Shown here piece by piece: positions 23,926 to 36,666 of a stretch of DNA of 64,000 bases; position 1 is the first letter of the stretch; the number at the start of each line of letters is the position of its first letter. The DNA lies in the NCBI GenBank assembly GCA_964019135.1, contig OZ025252.1, positions 48,520,959 to 48,584,958 of the forward strand. Reading direction: 5' to 3'. This stretch comes from Arenicola marina. Lineage: Eukaryota > Annelida > Polychaeta > Arenicolidae. Below the pieces are notes generated by a model. That model made no database searches, was not told where the DNA came from, and worked only from the letters and a program-made list of their open reading frames with translations. A program made the position numbers and the translations under genes.

Positions 23926-25835
23926 TTAGGTAGTAGACGATGTATGTACGTAACCCGGGGTCTCTAGGGTAGTAGGCGATGTATGTACGTAACCCGGGGT
24001 CTCTAGGGTAGTAGGCGATGTATGTACGTAACCCGGGGTCTCTAGGGTAGTAGGCGATGTATGTACGTAACCCTGGGTCCCTAGGGTAGTAGGCGATGTA
24101 CGTAACCCGGGGTCTCTAGGGTAGTAGGCGATGTATGCACGCAACCCGGGGTCCCTAGGGTAGTAGGCGATGTATGTAATTAACCCGGGGTCCCTAGGGT
24201 AGTAGGCGATGTATGTACGTAACCCGGGGTCTCTAGGGTAGTAGGCGATGTATGTAACCCGGGGTCCCTAGGGTAGTAGGCGATGTACGTAACCCGGGGT
24301 CCCTAGGGTAGTAGGCGATGTATGTACGTAACGAGGGGTCCCTAGGGTAGTAGGCGATGTATGTACGTAACCCGAGGTCCCTAGGGTAGTAGGCGATGTA
24401 TGTACGTAACCCGGGGTCCCTAGGGTAGTAGGCGATGTATGTACGTAACCCGGGGTCCCTAGGTTAGTAGGCGATGTATGTACGTAACCCGGGGTCTCTA
24501 GGGTAGTAGGCGATGTACGTAACCCGGGGTCCCTAGAGTAGTAGGCGATGTATGTACGTAACCCGGGGTCCCTAGGATAGTAGGCGATGTATGTACGTAA
24601 CCCGGGGTCCCTAGGGTAGTAGGCGATGTATGTACGTAACCCGGGGTCCCTAGGTTAGTAGGCGATGTATGTACGTAACCCGGGGTCTCTAGGGTAGTAG
24701 GCGATGTACGTAACCCGGGGTCCCTAGAGTAGTAGGCGATGTATGTACGTAACCCGGGGTCCCTAGGATAGTAGGCGATGTATGTACGTAACCCTGGGTC
24801 TCTAGGGTAGTAGGCGATGTATGTACGTAACCCGGGGTCCTGAGGGTAGTAGGCGATGTATGTACGTAATCCGGGGTCCCTAGGGTAGTAGGCGATGTAT
24901 GTAATTAACCCGGGGTCCCTAGGGTAGTAGGCGATGTATGTACGTAACCCGGGGTCTCTAGGATAGTACGCGATGTATGTAACCCGGGGTCCCTAGGGTA
25001 GTAGGCGATGTAAGTAACCCGGGGTCCCTAGGGTAGTAGGCGATGTATGTACGTAACCCGGGGTCTCTAGGGTAGTAGGCGATGTATGTACGTAACCCGG
25101 GGTTCCTAGGGTAGTAGGCGATGTATGTATGTAAGCCGGGGTCTCTAGGGTAGTAGGCGATGTATGTACGTAACCCGGGGTCTCTAGGGTAGTAGGCGAT
25201 GTATGTACGTAACCCGGGGTCCCTAGGGTAGTAGACGATGTATGTACGTAACCCGGGGTCCCTAGGATAGTAGGCGATGTATGTACGTAACCCTGGGTCT
25301 CTAGGGTAGTAGGCGATGTATGTACGTAACCCGGGGTCCTGAGGGTAGTAGGCGATGTATGTACGTAATCCGGGGTCCCTAGGGTAGTAGGCGATGTATG
25401 TAATTAACCCGGGGTCCCTAGGGTAGTAGGCGATGTATGTACGTAACCCGGGGTCTCTAGGATAGTACGCGATGTATGTAACCCGGGGTCCCTAGGGTAG
25501 TAGGCGATGTAAGTAACCCGGGGTCCCTAGGGTAGTAGGCGATGTATGGACGTAACCCGGGGTCTCTAGGGTAGTAGGCGATGTATGTACGTAACCCGGG
25601 GTTCCTAGGGTAGTAGGCGATGTATGTATGTAAGCCGGGGTCTCTAGGGTAGTAGGCGATGTATGTACGTAACCCGGGGTCTCTAGGGTAGTAAGCGATG
25701 TATGTACGTAACCCGGGGTCCCTAGGGTAGTAGACGATGTATGTACGTAACCCGGGGTCTCTAGGGTAGTAGGCGATGTACGTAACCCGGGGTCTCTAGG
25801 GTAGTAGGCCATGTATGTACGTAACCCGGGGTCCC
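23926..25835 (+). repeat. 1,910 bp tandem higher-order unit, copy 1
   Basis: The segment recurs at 25,836-27,745 and partly at 27,746-28,192. 1,910 bp fits 40 long plus 10 short monomers. Inside it are a 191 bp direct repeat (ctaggttag landmarks at 24,460 and 24,651) and a 499 bp direct repeat (ctaggatag at about 24,761 and 25,260, each followed by tcctgaggg and gtaatccgggg). Copy 1 lacks the gtatcccgggg and ctagtgtag mutations of the later copies. Confidence 0.9.
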
Positions 25836-27745
25836 TTAGGTAGTAGACGATGTATGTACGTATCCCGGGGTCTCTAGGGTAGTAGGCGATGTATGTACGT
25901 AACCCGGGGTCTCTAGGGTAGTAGGCGATGTATGTACGTAACCCGGGGTCTCTAGGGTAGTAGGCGATGTATGTACGTAACCCTGGGTCCCTAGGGTAGT
26001 AGGCGATGTACGTAACCCGGGGTCTCTAGGGTAGTAGGCGATGTATGCACGCAACCCGGGGTCCCTAGGGTAGTAGGCGATGTATGTAATTAACCCGGGG
26101 TCCCTAGGTTAGTAGGCGATGTATGTACGTAACCCGGGGTCTCTAGGGTAGTAGGCGATGTATGTAACCCGGGGTCCCTAGGGTAGTAGGCGATGTACGT
26201 AACCCGGGGTCCCTAGTGTAGTAGGCGATGTATGTACGTAACGAGGGGTCCCTAGGGTAGTAGGCGATGTATGTACGTAACCCGAGGTCCCTAGGGTAGT
26301 AGGCGATGTATGTACGTAACCCGGGGTCCCTAGGGTAGTAGGCGATGTATGTACGTAACCCGGGGTCCCTAGGTTAGTAGGCGATGTATGTACGTAACCC
26401 GGGGTCTCTAGGGTAGTAGGCGATGTACGTAACCCGGGGTCCCTAGAGTAGTAGGCGATGTATGTACGTAACCCGGGGTCCCTAGGATAGTAGGCGATGT
26501 ATGTACGTAACCCGGGGTCCCTAGGGTAGTAGGCGATGTATGTACGTAACCCGGGGTCCCTAGGTTAGTAGGCGATGTATGTACGTAACCCGGGGTCTCT
26601 AGGGTAGTAGGCGATGTACGTAACCCGGGGTCCCTAGAGTAGTAGGCGATGTATGTACGTAACCCGGGGTCCCTAGGATAGTAGGCGATGTATGTACGTA
26701 ACCCTGGGTCTCTAGGGTAGTAGGCGATGTATGTACGTAACCCGGGGTCCTGAGGGTAGTAGGCGATGTATGTACGTAATCCGGGGTCCCTAGGGTAGTA
26801 GGCGATGTATGTAATTAACCCGGGGTCCCTAGGGTAGTAGGCGATGTATGTACGTAACCCGGGGTCTCTAGGATAGTACGCGATGTATGTAACCCGGGGT
26901 CCCTAGGGTAGTAGGCGATGTAAGTAACCCGGGGTCCCTAGGGTAGTAGGCGATGTATGTACGTAACCCGGGGTCTCTAGGGTAGTAGGCGATGTATGTA
27001 CGTAACCCGGGGTTCCTAGGGTAGTAGGCGATGTATGTATGTAAGCCGGGGTCTCTAGGGTAGTAGGCGATGTATGTACGTAACCCGGGGTCTCTAGGGT
27101 AGTAGGCGATGTATGTACGTAACCCGGGGTCCCTAGGGTAGTAGACGATGTATGTACGTAACCCGGGGTCCCTAGGATAGTAGGCGATGTATGTACGTAA
27201 CCCTGGGTCTCTAGGGTAGTAGGCGATGTATGTACGTAACCCGGGGTCCTGAGGGTAGTAGGCGATGTATGTACGTAATCCGGGGTCCCTAGGGTAGTAG
27301 GCGATGTATGTAATTAACCCGGGGTCCCTAGGGTAGTAGGCGATGTATGTACGTAACCCGGGGTCTCTAGGATAGTACGCGATGTATGTAACCCGGGGTC
27401 CCTAGGGTAGTAGGCGATGTAAGTAACCCGGGGTCCCTAGGGTAGTAGGCGATGTATGTACGTAACCCGGGGTCTCTAGGGTAGTAGGCGATGTATGTAC
27501 GTAACCCGGGGTTCCTAGGGTAGTAGGCGATGTATGTATGTAAGCCGGGGTCTCTAGGGTAGTAGGCGATGTATGTACGTAACCCGGGGTCTCTAGGGTA
27601 GTAAGCGATGTATGTACGTAACCCGGGGTCCCTAGGGTAGTAGACGATGTATGTACGTAACCCGGGGTCTCTAGGGTAGTAGGCGATGTACGTAACCCGG
27701 GGTCTCTAGGGTAGTAGGCCATGTATGTACGTAACCCGGGGTCCC
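25836..27745 (+). repeat. 1,910 bp tandem higher-order unit, copy 2
   Basis: Same monomer order as copy 1. It carries gtatcccgggg near 25,861, ctaggttag after the gtaattaaccc monomer near 26,107 and ctagtgtag near 26,217; all three are shared with copy 3 (about 27,771, 28,017 and 28,127). Copies 2 and 3 are thus closer to each other than to copy 1. Confidence 0.9.
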
Positions 27746-28192
27746 TTAGGTAGTAGACGATGTATGTACGTATCCCGGGGTCTCTAGGGTAGTAGGCGAT
27801 GTATGTACGTAACCCGGGGTCTCTAGGGTAGTAGGCGATGTATGTACGTAACCCGGGGTCTCTAGGGTAGTAGGCGATGTATGTACGTAACCCTGGGTCC
27901 CTAGGGTAGTAGGCGATGTACGTAACCCGGGGTCTCTAGGGTAGTAGGCGATGTATGCACGCAACCCGGGGTCCCTAGGGTAGTAGGCGATGTATGTAAT
28001 TAACCCGGGGTCCCTAGGTTAGTAGGCGATGTATGTACGTAACCCGGGGTCTCTAGGGTAGTAGGCGATGTATGTAACCCGGGGTCCCTAGGGTAGTAGG
28101 CGATGTACGTAACCCGGGGTCCCTAGTGTAGTAGGCGATGTATGTACGTAACGAGGGGTCCCTAGGGTAGTAGGCGATGTATGTACGTAACC
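27746..28192 (+). repeat. 1,910 bp unit, copy 3 (truncated)
   Basis: Matches the first 447 bp of copy 2 and then stops abruptly inside the monomer after the cgagggg marker, where the array switches to a segment with the actgtag marker. In the 24 kb duplicate the corresponding copy continues into cccgagg as expected (52,250 onward), so the truncation is specific to this locus. Confidence 0.88.
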
Positions 28193-29503
28193 CGGGGTCT
28201 CTACTGTAGTAGGCGATGTATGTACGTAACCCGGGGTCTCTAGGGTAGCAGGCGATGTATGTACGTAACCCTGGGTCCCTAGGGTAGTAGGCGATGTACG
28301 TAACCCGGGGTCCCTAGGGTAGTAGGCGATGTATGTACTTAACCCGGGATCTCTAGGGTAGTAGGCGATGTACGTAACCCGGGGTCTATAGGGTAGTAGG
28401 CGATGTGTGTACGTCACCCGGGGTCTCTAGGGTAGTAGGCGATGTATGTACGTAACCCGGGGTCCCTAGGGTAGTAGGCGATGTATGTACGTAACCCGGG
28501 GTCCCTAGGGTAGTAGGCGATGTATGTACTTAACCCGGGATCTCTAGGGTAGTAGGCGATGTACGTAACCCGGGGTCTATAGGGTAGTAGGCGATGTGTG
28601 TACGTCACCCGGGGTCTCTAGGGTAGTAGGCGATGTATGTACGTAACCCGGGGTCCCTAGGGTAGTAGGCGATGTATGTACGTAACCCGGGGTCCCTAGG
28701 GTAGTAGGCGATGTATGTAATTAACCCGGGGTCCCCAGGGTAGTAGGCGATGTATGTACGTAACCCGGGGTCTCTAGGATGGTACGCGATGTATGTAACC
28801 CGGGGTCCCAGGGGTAGTAGGCGATGTAAGTAACCCGGGGTCCCTAGGGTAGTAGGCGATGTATGTACGTAATCCGGGGTCTCTAGGGTAGTGGGCGATG
28901 TATGTACGTGACCCGGGGTCCCTAGGGTAGTAGGCGATGTATGTACGTGACCCGGGGTCCCTAGGGTAGTAGGCGATGTATGTACGTAACCCGGGGTCTC
29001 TAGGGTAGTAAGCGATGTATGTTCGTAACCCGGGGTCCCTAGGGTAGTAGACGATGTATGTACGTAACCCGGGGTCTCTAGGGTAGTAGGCGATGTACGT
29101 AACCCGGGGTCTCTAGGGTAGTAGGCCATGTATGTACGTAACCCGGGGTCCCTAAGGTAGTAGACGATGTATGTACGTAACCCGGGGTCTCTAGGGTAGT
29201 AGGCGATGCATGTACGTAACCCGGGGTCTCTACTGTAGTAGGCGATGTATGTACGTAACCCGGGGTCTCTAGGGTAGTAGGCGATGTATGTACGTAACCC
29301 TGGGTCCCTAGGGTAGTAGGCGATGTACGTAACCCGGGGTCCCTAGGGTAGTAGGCGATGTATGTACTTAACCCGGGATCTCTAGGGTAGTAGGCGATGT
29401 ACGTAACCCGGGGTCTATAGGGTAGTAGGCGATGTGTGTACGTCACCCGGGGTCTCTAGGGTAGTAGGCGATGTATGTACGTAACCCGGGGTCCCTAGGG
29501 TAG
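28193..29503 (+). repeat. Junction segment resuming A-like order
   Basis: Starts at the actgtag monomer (about 28,203) and runs like 21,863 onward (offset 6,330, then 6,065). It shares the gtagcaggcg mutation with 10,896 at an offset of 17,352. It includes paired cttaacccgggatc groups near 28,340 and 28,530 and private changes gtcccaggggtag near 28,806 and gtatgttcgtaac near 29,031. No gene is visible. Confidence 0.84.
28605..29129 (-). other. Longest open frame (174 codons), judged a non-coding by-product of the repeat
   Basis: The translation is made only of two 13-residue repeats, TSPTTLETPGYVH-like and YIAYYPRDPGLRT-like, which are the two stop-free minus-strand frames of the same 39 bp monomer. 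It begins at an ATG made by the ggccatg monomer variant. There is no signal peptide, no domain and no unique terminus. About a hundred shorter frames of the same kind lie along the minus strand; many begin at GTG or TTG, and many end in HRLLP where a 35-mer moves the frame into the register with TAG. The Thr/Ser/Pro-rich repeat resembles mucin-type low complexity by composition only. I do not consider it a gene. Confidence 0.8.
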
Positions 29504-32500
29504 TAGGCGATGTATGTACGTAACCCGGGGTCCCTAGGGTAGTAGGCGATGTATGTAATTAACCCGGGGTCCCCAGGGTAGTAGGCGATGTATGTACGTA
29601 ACCCGGGGTCTCTAGGATGGTACGCGATGTATGTAAACCGGGGTCCCTAGGGTAGTAGGCGATGTAAGTAACCCGGGGTCCCTAGGGTAGTAGGCGATGT
29701 ATGTACGTAACCCGGGGTCTCTAGGGTAGTAGGCGATGTATGTACGTGACCCGGGGTCCCTAGGGTAGTAGGCGATGTATGTACGTGACCCGGGGTCCCT
29801 AGGGTAGTAGGCGATGTATGTACGTAACCCGGGGTCTCTAGGGTAGTAAGCGATGTATGTACGTAACCCGGGGTCCCTAGGGTAGTAGACGATGTATGTA
29901 CGTAACCCGGGGTCTCTAGGGTAGTAGGCGATGTACGTAACCCGGGGTCTCTAGGGTAGTAGGCCATGTATGTACGTAACCCGGGGTCCCTTAGGTAGTA
30001 GACGATGTATGTACGTAACCCGGGGTCTCTAGGGTAGTAGGCGATGTATGTACGTAACCCGGGGTCTCTAGGGTAGTAGGCGATGTATGTACGTAACCCG
30101 GGGTCTCTAGGGTAGTAGGCGATGTATGTACGTAACCCTGGGTCCCTAGGGTAGTAGGCGATGTACGTAACCCGGGGTCTCTAGGGTAGTAGGCGATGTA
30201 TGCACGCAACCCGGGGTCCCTAGGGTAGTAGGCGATGTATGTAATTAACCCGGGGTCCCTAGGGTAGTAGGCGATGTATGTACGTAACCCGGGGTCTCTA
30301 GGGTAGTAGGCGATGTATGTAACCCGGGGTCCCTAAGGTAGTAGGCGATGTACGTAACCCGGGGTCCCTAGGGTAGTAGGCGATGTATGTACGTAACGAG
30401 GGGTCCCTAGGGTAGTAGGCGATGTATGTACGTAACCCGAGGTCCCTAAGGTAGTAGGCGATGTATGTACGTAACCCGGGGTCCCTAGGGTAGTAGGCGA
30501 TGTATGTACGTAACCCGGGGTCCCTAGGTTAGTAGGCGATGTATGTACGTAACCCGGGGTCTCTAGGGTAGTAGGCGATGTACGTAACCCGGGGTCCCTA
30601 GAGTAGTAGGCGATGTATGTACGTAACCCGGGGTCCCTAGGATAGTAGGCGATGTATGTACGTAACCCGGGGTCCCTAGGGTAGTAGGCGATGTATGTAC
30701 GTAACCCGGGGTCCCTAGGTTAGTAGGCGATGTATGTACGTAACCCGGGGTCTCTAGGGTAGTAGGCGATGTACGTAACCCGGGGTCCCTAGAGTAGTAG
30801 GCGATGTATGTACGTAACCCGGGGTCCCTAGGATAGTAGGCGATGTATGTACGTAACCCTGGGTCTCTAGGGTAGTAGGCGATGTATGTACGTAACCCGG
30901 GGTCCTGAGGGTAGTAGGCGATGTATGTACGTAATCCGGGGTCCCTAGGGTAGTAGGCGATGTATGTAATTAACCCGGGGTCCCTAGGGTAGTAGGCGAT
31001 GTATGTACGTAACCCGGGGTCTCTAGGATAGTACGCGATGTATGTAACCCGGGGTCCCTAGGGTAGTAGGCGATGTAAGTAACCCGGGGTCCCTAGGGTA
31101 GTAGGCGATGTATGTACGTAACCCGGGGTCTCTAGGGTAGTAGGCGATGTATGTACGTAACCCGGGGTTCCTAGGGTAGTAGGCGATGTATGTATGTAAG
31201 CCGGGGTCTCTAGGGTAGTAGGCGATGTATGTACGTAACCCGGGGTCTCTAGGGTAGTAGGCGATGTATGTACGTAACCCGGGGTCCCTAGGGTAGTAGA
31301 CGATGTATGTACGTAACCCGGGGTCCCTAGGATAGTAGGCGATGTATGTACGTAACCCTGGGTCTCTAGGGTAGTAGGCGATGTATGTACGTAACCCGGG
31401 GTCCTGAGGGTAGTAGGCGATGTATGTACGTAATCCGGGGTCCCTAGGGTAGTAGGCGATGTATGTAATTAACCCGGGGTCCCTAGGGTAGTAGGCGATG
31501 TATGTACGTAACCCGGGGTCTCTAGGATAGTACGCGATGTATGTAACCCGGGGTCCCTAGGGTAGTAGGCGATGTAAGTAACCCGGGGTCCCTAGGGTAG
31601 TAGGCGATGTATGTACGTAACCCGGGGTCTCTAGGGTAGTAGGCGATGTATGTACGTAACCCGGGGTTCCTAGGGTAGTAGGCGATGTATGTATGTAAGC
31701 CGGGGTCTCTAGGGTAGTAGGCGATGTATGTACGTAACCCGGGGTCTCTAGGGTAGTAAGCGATGTATGTACGTAACCCGGGGTCCCTAGGGTAGTAGAC
31801 GATGTATGTACGTAACCCGGGGTCTCTAGGGTAGTAGGCGATGTACGTAACCCGGGGTCTCTAGGGTAGTAGGCCATGTATGTACGTAACCCGGGGTCCC
31901 TTAGGTAGTAGACGATGTATGTACGTAACCCGGGGTCTCTAGGGTAGTAGGCGATGTATGTACGTAACCCGGGGTCTCTAGGGTAGTAGGCGATGTATGT
32001 ACGTAACCCGGGGTCTCTAGGGTAGTAGGCGATGTATGTACGTAACCCTGGGTCCCTAGGGTAGTAGGCGATGTACGTAACCCGGGGTCTCTAGGGTAGT
32101 AGGCGATGTACGTAACCCGGGGTCCCTAGGGTAGTAGGCGATGTATGTACGTAACCCGGGGTTCCTAGGGTAGTAGGCGATGTATGTACGTGACCCGGGG
32201 TCCCTAGGGTAGTAGGCGATGTATGTACGTAACCCGGGGTCCCTAGGGTAGTAGACGATGTATGTACGTAACCCGGGGTCTCTAGGGTAGTAGGCGATGT
32301 ACGTAACCCGGGGTCTCTAGGGTAGTAGGCGATGTATGTACGTAACCCGGGGTCTCTAGGGTAGTAGGCGATGTATGTACGTAACCCGGGGTCCCTAGGG
32401 TAGTAGGCGATGTATCTACCTAACCCGGGGTCTCTAGGGTAGTAAGCGATGTGTGTGCGTAACCCAGGGTTCCTAGGGTAGTAGGCGATGTACGTAACCC

Positions 32501-33879
32501 GGGGTCCCTAGGGTAGTAGGCGATGTATGTACTTAACCCGGGATCTCTAGGGTAGTAGGCGATGTACGTAACCCGGGGTCTATAGGGTAGTAGGCGATGT
32601 GTGTACGTCACCCGGGGTCTCTAGGGTAGTAGGCGATGTATGTACGTAACCCGGGGTCCCTAGGGTAGTAGGCGATGTATGTACGTAACCCGGGGTTCCT
32701 AGGGTAGTAGGCGATGTATGTAATTAACCCGGGGTCCCCAGGGTAGTAGGCGATGTATGTACGTAACCCGGGGTCTCTAGGATGGTACGCGATGTATGTA
32801 ACCCGGGGTCCCTAGGGTAGTAGGCGATGTAAGTAACCCGGGGTCCCTAGGGTGGTAGGCGATGTATGTACGTAATCCGGGGTCTCTAGGGTAGTGGGCG
32901 ATGTATGTACGTGACCCGGGGTCCCTAGGGTAGTAGGCGATGTACGTAACCCGGGGTCTCTAGGGTAGTAGGCCATGTATGTACGTAACCCGGGGTCCCT
33001 AAGGTAGTAGACGATGTATGTACGTAACCCGGGGTCTCTAGGGTAGTAGGCGATGCATGTACGTAACCCGGGGTCTCTACTGTAGTAGGCGATGTATGTA
33101 CGTAACCCGGGGTCTCTAGGGTAGTAGGCGATGTATGTACGTAACCCTGGGTCCCTAGGGTAGTAGGCGATGTACGTAACCCGGGGTCCCTAGGGTAGTA
33201 GGCGATGTATGTACTTAACCCGGGATCTCTAGGGTAGTAGGCGATGTACGTAACCCGGGGTCTATAGGGTAGTAGGCGATGTGTGTACGTCACCCGGGGT
33301 CTCTAGGGTAGTAGGCGATGTATGTACGTAACCCGGGGTCCCTAGGGTAGTAGGCGATGTATGTACGTAACCCGGGGTCCCTAGGGTAGTAGGCGATGTA
33401 TGTAATTAACCCGGGGTCCCCAGGGTAGTAGGCGATGTATGTACGTAACCCGGGGTCTCTAGGATGGTACGCGATGTATGTAAACCGGGGTCCCTAGGGT
33501 AGTAGGCGATGTAAGTAACCCGGGGTCCCTAGGGTAGTAGGCGATGTATGTACGTAACCCGGGGTCTCTAGGGTAGTAGGCGATGTATGTACGTGACCCG
33601 GGGTCCCTAGGGTAGTAGGCGATGTATGTACGTGACCCGGGGTCCCTAGGGTAGTAGGCGATGTATGTACGTAACCCGGGGTCTCTAGGGTAGTAAGCGA
33701 TGTATGTACGTAACCCGGGGTCCCTAGGGTAGTAGACGATGTATGTACGTAACCCGGGGTCTCTAGGGTAGTAGGCGATGTACGTAACCCGGGGTCTCTA
33801 GGGTAGTAGGCCATGTATGTACGTAACCCGGGGTCCCTTAGGTAGTAGACGATGTATGTACGTAACCCGGGGTCTCTAG

Positions 33880-36666
33880 GGTAGTAGGCGATGTATGTAC
33901 GTAACCCGGGGTCTCTAGGGTAGTAGGCGATGTATGTACGTAACCCGGGGTCTCTAGGGTAGTAGGCGATGTATGTACGTAACCCTGGGTCCCTAGGGTA
34001 GTAGGCGATGTACGTAACATGGGGTCTCTAGGGTAGTAGGCGATGTATGCACGCAACCCGGGGTCCCTAGGGTAGTAGGCGATGTATGTAATTAACCCGG
34101 GGTCCCTAGGGTAGTAGGCGATGTATGTACGTAACCCGGGGTCTCTAGGGTAGTAGGCGATGTATGTAACCCGGGGTCCCTAGGGTAGTAGGCGATGTAC
34201 GTAACCCGGGGTCCCTAGGGTAGTAGGCGATGTATGTACGTAACGAGGGGTCCCTAGGGTAGTAGGCGATGTATGTACGTAACCCGAGGTCCCTAGGGTA
34301 GTAGGCGATGTATGTACGTAACCCGGGGTCCCTAGGGTAGTAGGCGATGTATGTACGTAACCCGGGGTCCCTAGGTTAGTAGGCGATGTATGTACGTAAC
34401 CCGGGGTCTCTAGGGTAGTAGGCGATGTACGTAACCCGGGGTCCCTAGAGTAGTAGGCGATGTATGTACGTAACCCGGGGTCCCTAGGATAGTAGGCGAT
34501 GTATGTACGTAACCCGGGGTCCCTAGGGTAGTAGGCGATGTATGTACGTAACCCGGGGTCCCTAGGTTAGTAGGCGATGTATGTACGTAACCCGGGGTCT
34601 CTAGGGTAGTAGGCCATGTACGTAACCCGGGGTCCCTAGAGTAGTAGGCGATGTATGTACGTAACCCGGGGTTCCTAGGATAGTAGGCGATGTATGTACG
34701 TAACCCTGGGTCTCTAGGGTAGTAGGCGATGTATGTACGTAACCCGGGGTCCTGAGGGTAGTAGGCGATGTATGTACGTAATCCGGGGTCCCTAGGGTAG
34801 TAGGCGATGTATGTAATTAACCCGGGGTCCCTAGGGTAGTAGGCGATGTATGTACGTAACCCGGGGTCTCTAGGATAGTACGCGATGTATGTAACCCGGG
34901 GTCCCTAGGGTAGTAGGCGATGTAAGTAACCCGGGGTCCCTAGGGTAGTAGGCGATGTATGTACGTAACCCGGGGTCTCTAGGGTAGTAGGCGATGTATG
35001 TACGTAACCCGGGGTTCCTAGGGTAGTAGGCGATGTATGTATGTAAGCCGGGGTCTCTAGGGTAGTAGGCGATGTATGTACGTAACCCGGGGTCTCTAGG
35101 GTAGTAGGCGATGTATGTACGTAACCCGGGGTCCCTAGGGTAGTAGACGATGTATGTACGTAACCCGGGGTCCCTAGGATAGTAGGCGATGTATGTACGT
35201 AACCCTGGGTCTCTAGGGTAGTAGGCGATGTATGTACGTAACCCGGGGTCCTGAGGGTAGTAGGCGATGTATGTACGTAATCCGGGGTCCCTAGGGTAGT
35301 AGGCGATGTATGTAATTAACCCGGGGTCCCTAGGGTAGTAGGCGATGTATGTACGTAACCCGGGGTCTCTAGGATAGTACGCGATGTATGTAACCCGGGG
35401 TCCCTAGGGTAGTAGGCGATGTAAGTAACCCGGGGTCCCTAGGGTAGTAGGCGATGTATGTACGTAACCCGGGGTCTCTAGGGTAGTAGGCGATGTATGT
35501 ACGTAACCCGGGGTTCCTAGGGTAGTAGGCGATGTATGTATGTAAGCCGGGGTCTCTAGGGTAGTAGGCGATGTATGTACGTAACCCGGGGTCTCTAGGG
35601 TAGTAAGCGATGTATGTACGTAACCCGGGGTCCCTAGGGTAGTAGACGATGTATGTACGTAACCCGGGGTCTCTAGGGTAGTAGGCGATGTACGTAACCC
35701 GGGGTCTCTAGGGTAGTAGGCCATGTATGTACGTAACCCGGGGTCCCTTAGGTAGTAGACGATGTATGTACGTAACCCGGGGTCTCTAGGGTAGTAGGCG
35801 ATGTATGTACGTAACCCGGGGTCTCTAGGGTAGTAGGCCATGTATGTACGTAACCCGGGGTCCCTTAGGTAGTAGACGATGTATGTACGTAACCCGGGGT
35901 CTCTAGGGTAGTAGGCGATGTATGTACGTAACCCGGGGTCTCTAGGGTAGTAGGCGATGTATGTACGTAACCCGGGGTCTCTAGGGTAGTAGGCGATGTA
36001 TGTACGTAACCCTGGGTCCCTAGGGTAGTAGGCGATGTACGTAACCCGGGGTCTCTAGGGTAGTAGGCGATGTACGTAACCCGGGGTCCCTAGGGTAGTA
36101 GGCGATGTATGTACGTAACCCGGGGTTCCTAGGGTAGTAGGCGATGTATGTACGTGACCCGGGGTCCCTAGGGTAGTAGGCGATGTATGTACGTAACCCG
36201 GGGTCCCTAGGGTAGTAGACGATGTATGTACGTAACCCGGGGTCTCTAGGGTAGTAGGCGATGTACGTAACCCGGGGTCTCTAGGGTAGTAGGCGATGTA
36301 TGTACGTAACCCGGGGTCTCTAGGGTAGTAGGCGATGTATGTACGTAACCCGGGGTCCCTAGGGTAGTAGGCGATGTATCTACCTAACCCGGGGTCTCTA
36401 GGGTAGTAAGCGATGTGTGTGCGTAACCCAGGGTTCCTAGGGTAGTAGGCGATGTACGTAACCCGGGGTCCCTAGGGTAGTAGGCGATGTATGTACTTAA
36501 CCCGGGATCTCTAGGGTAGTAGGCGATGTACGTAACCCGGGGTCTATAGGGTAGTAGGCGATGTGTGTACGTCACCCGGGGTCTCTAGGGTAGTAGGCGA
36601 TGTATGTACGTAACCCGGGGTCCCTAGGGTAGTAGGCGATGTATGTACGTAACCCGGGGTCCCTAG
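33880..36666 (+). repeat. 2,787 bp tandem duplication, unit 1
   Basis: The gtaacatgggg mutation (about 34,017), the ggccatgtacg short monomer (about 34,612) and the ggccatg repeats recur 2,787 bp later. The length fits 58 long plus 15 short monomers. The left border lies within about one monomer of 33,880. Confidence 0.88.
35719..35952 (+). repeat. 117 bp (three-monomer) tandem duplication
   Basis: Three 39-mers starting with ggccatg at 35,719 and including cccttaggtag and tagacg are repeated at 35,836. The related loci at 14,522 and 18,368 have one copy. The second 2,787 bp unit carries the same duplication at 38,506-38,739, so it predates that tandem duplication. Confidence 0.9.

Larger units (their letters stand above)
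12690..28192 (+). repeat. Large duplicated block, left copy (about 15.5 kb)
   Basis: The monomer order from about 12,690 to 28,192 is repeated at about 36,667-52,249. Offsets are 23,978 bp left of the 117 bp insertion, 24,095 up to the 1 bp deletion at 15,808, 24,096 up to about 23,760, and 24,057 after a 39 bp loss in the right copy. Every offset change is accounted for by a visible indel. Each large landmark, including the 265 bp duplication and the 1,910 bp array, is present in both. Confidence 0.9.
29504..36666 (+). repeat. Copy of 12,160-19,205 (about 7.1 kb)
   Basis: Landmarks follow the earlier segment at an offset of 17,344 bp, then 17,345 after the private deletion at 15,808, then 17,462 after a 117 bp insertion near 35,719-35,835. 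Private mutations gtaaaccgggg, gtatgtaagccgggg and gtaacatgggg are all shared. The right end coincides with the start of the next large block. Confidence 0.87.
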
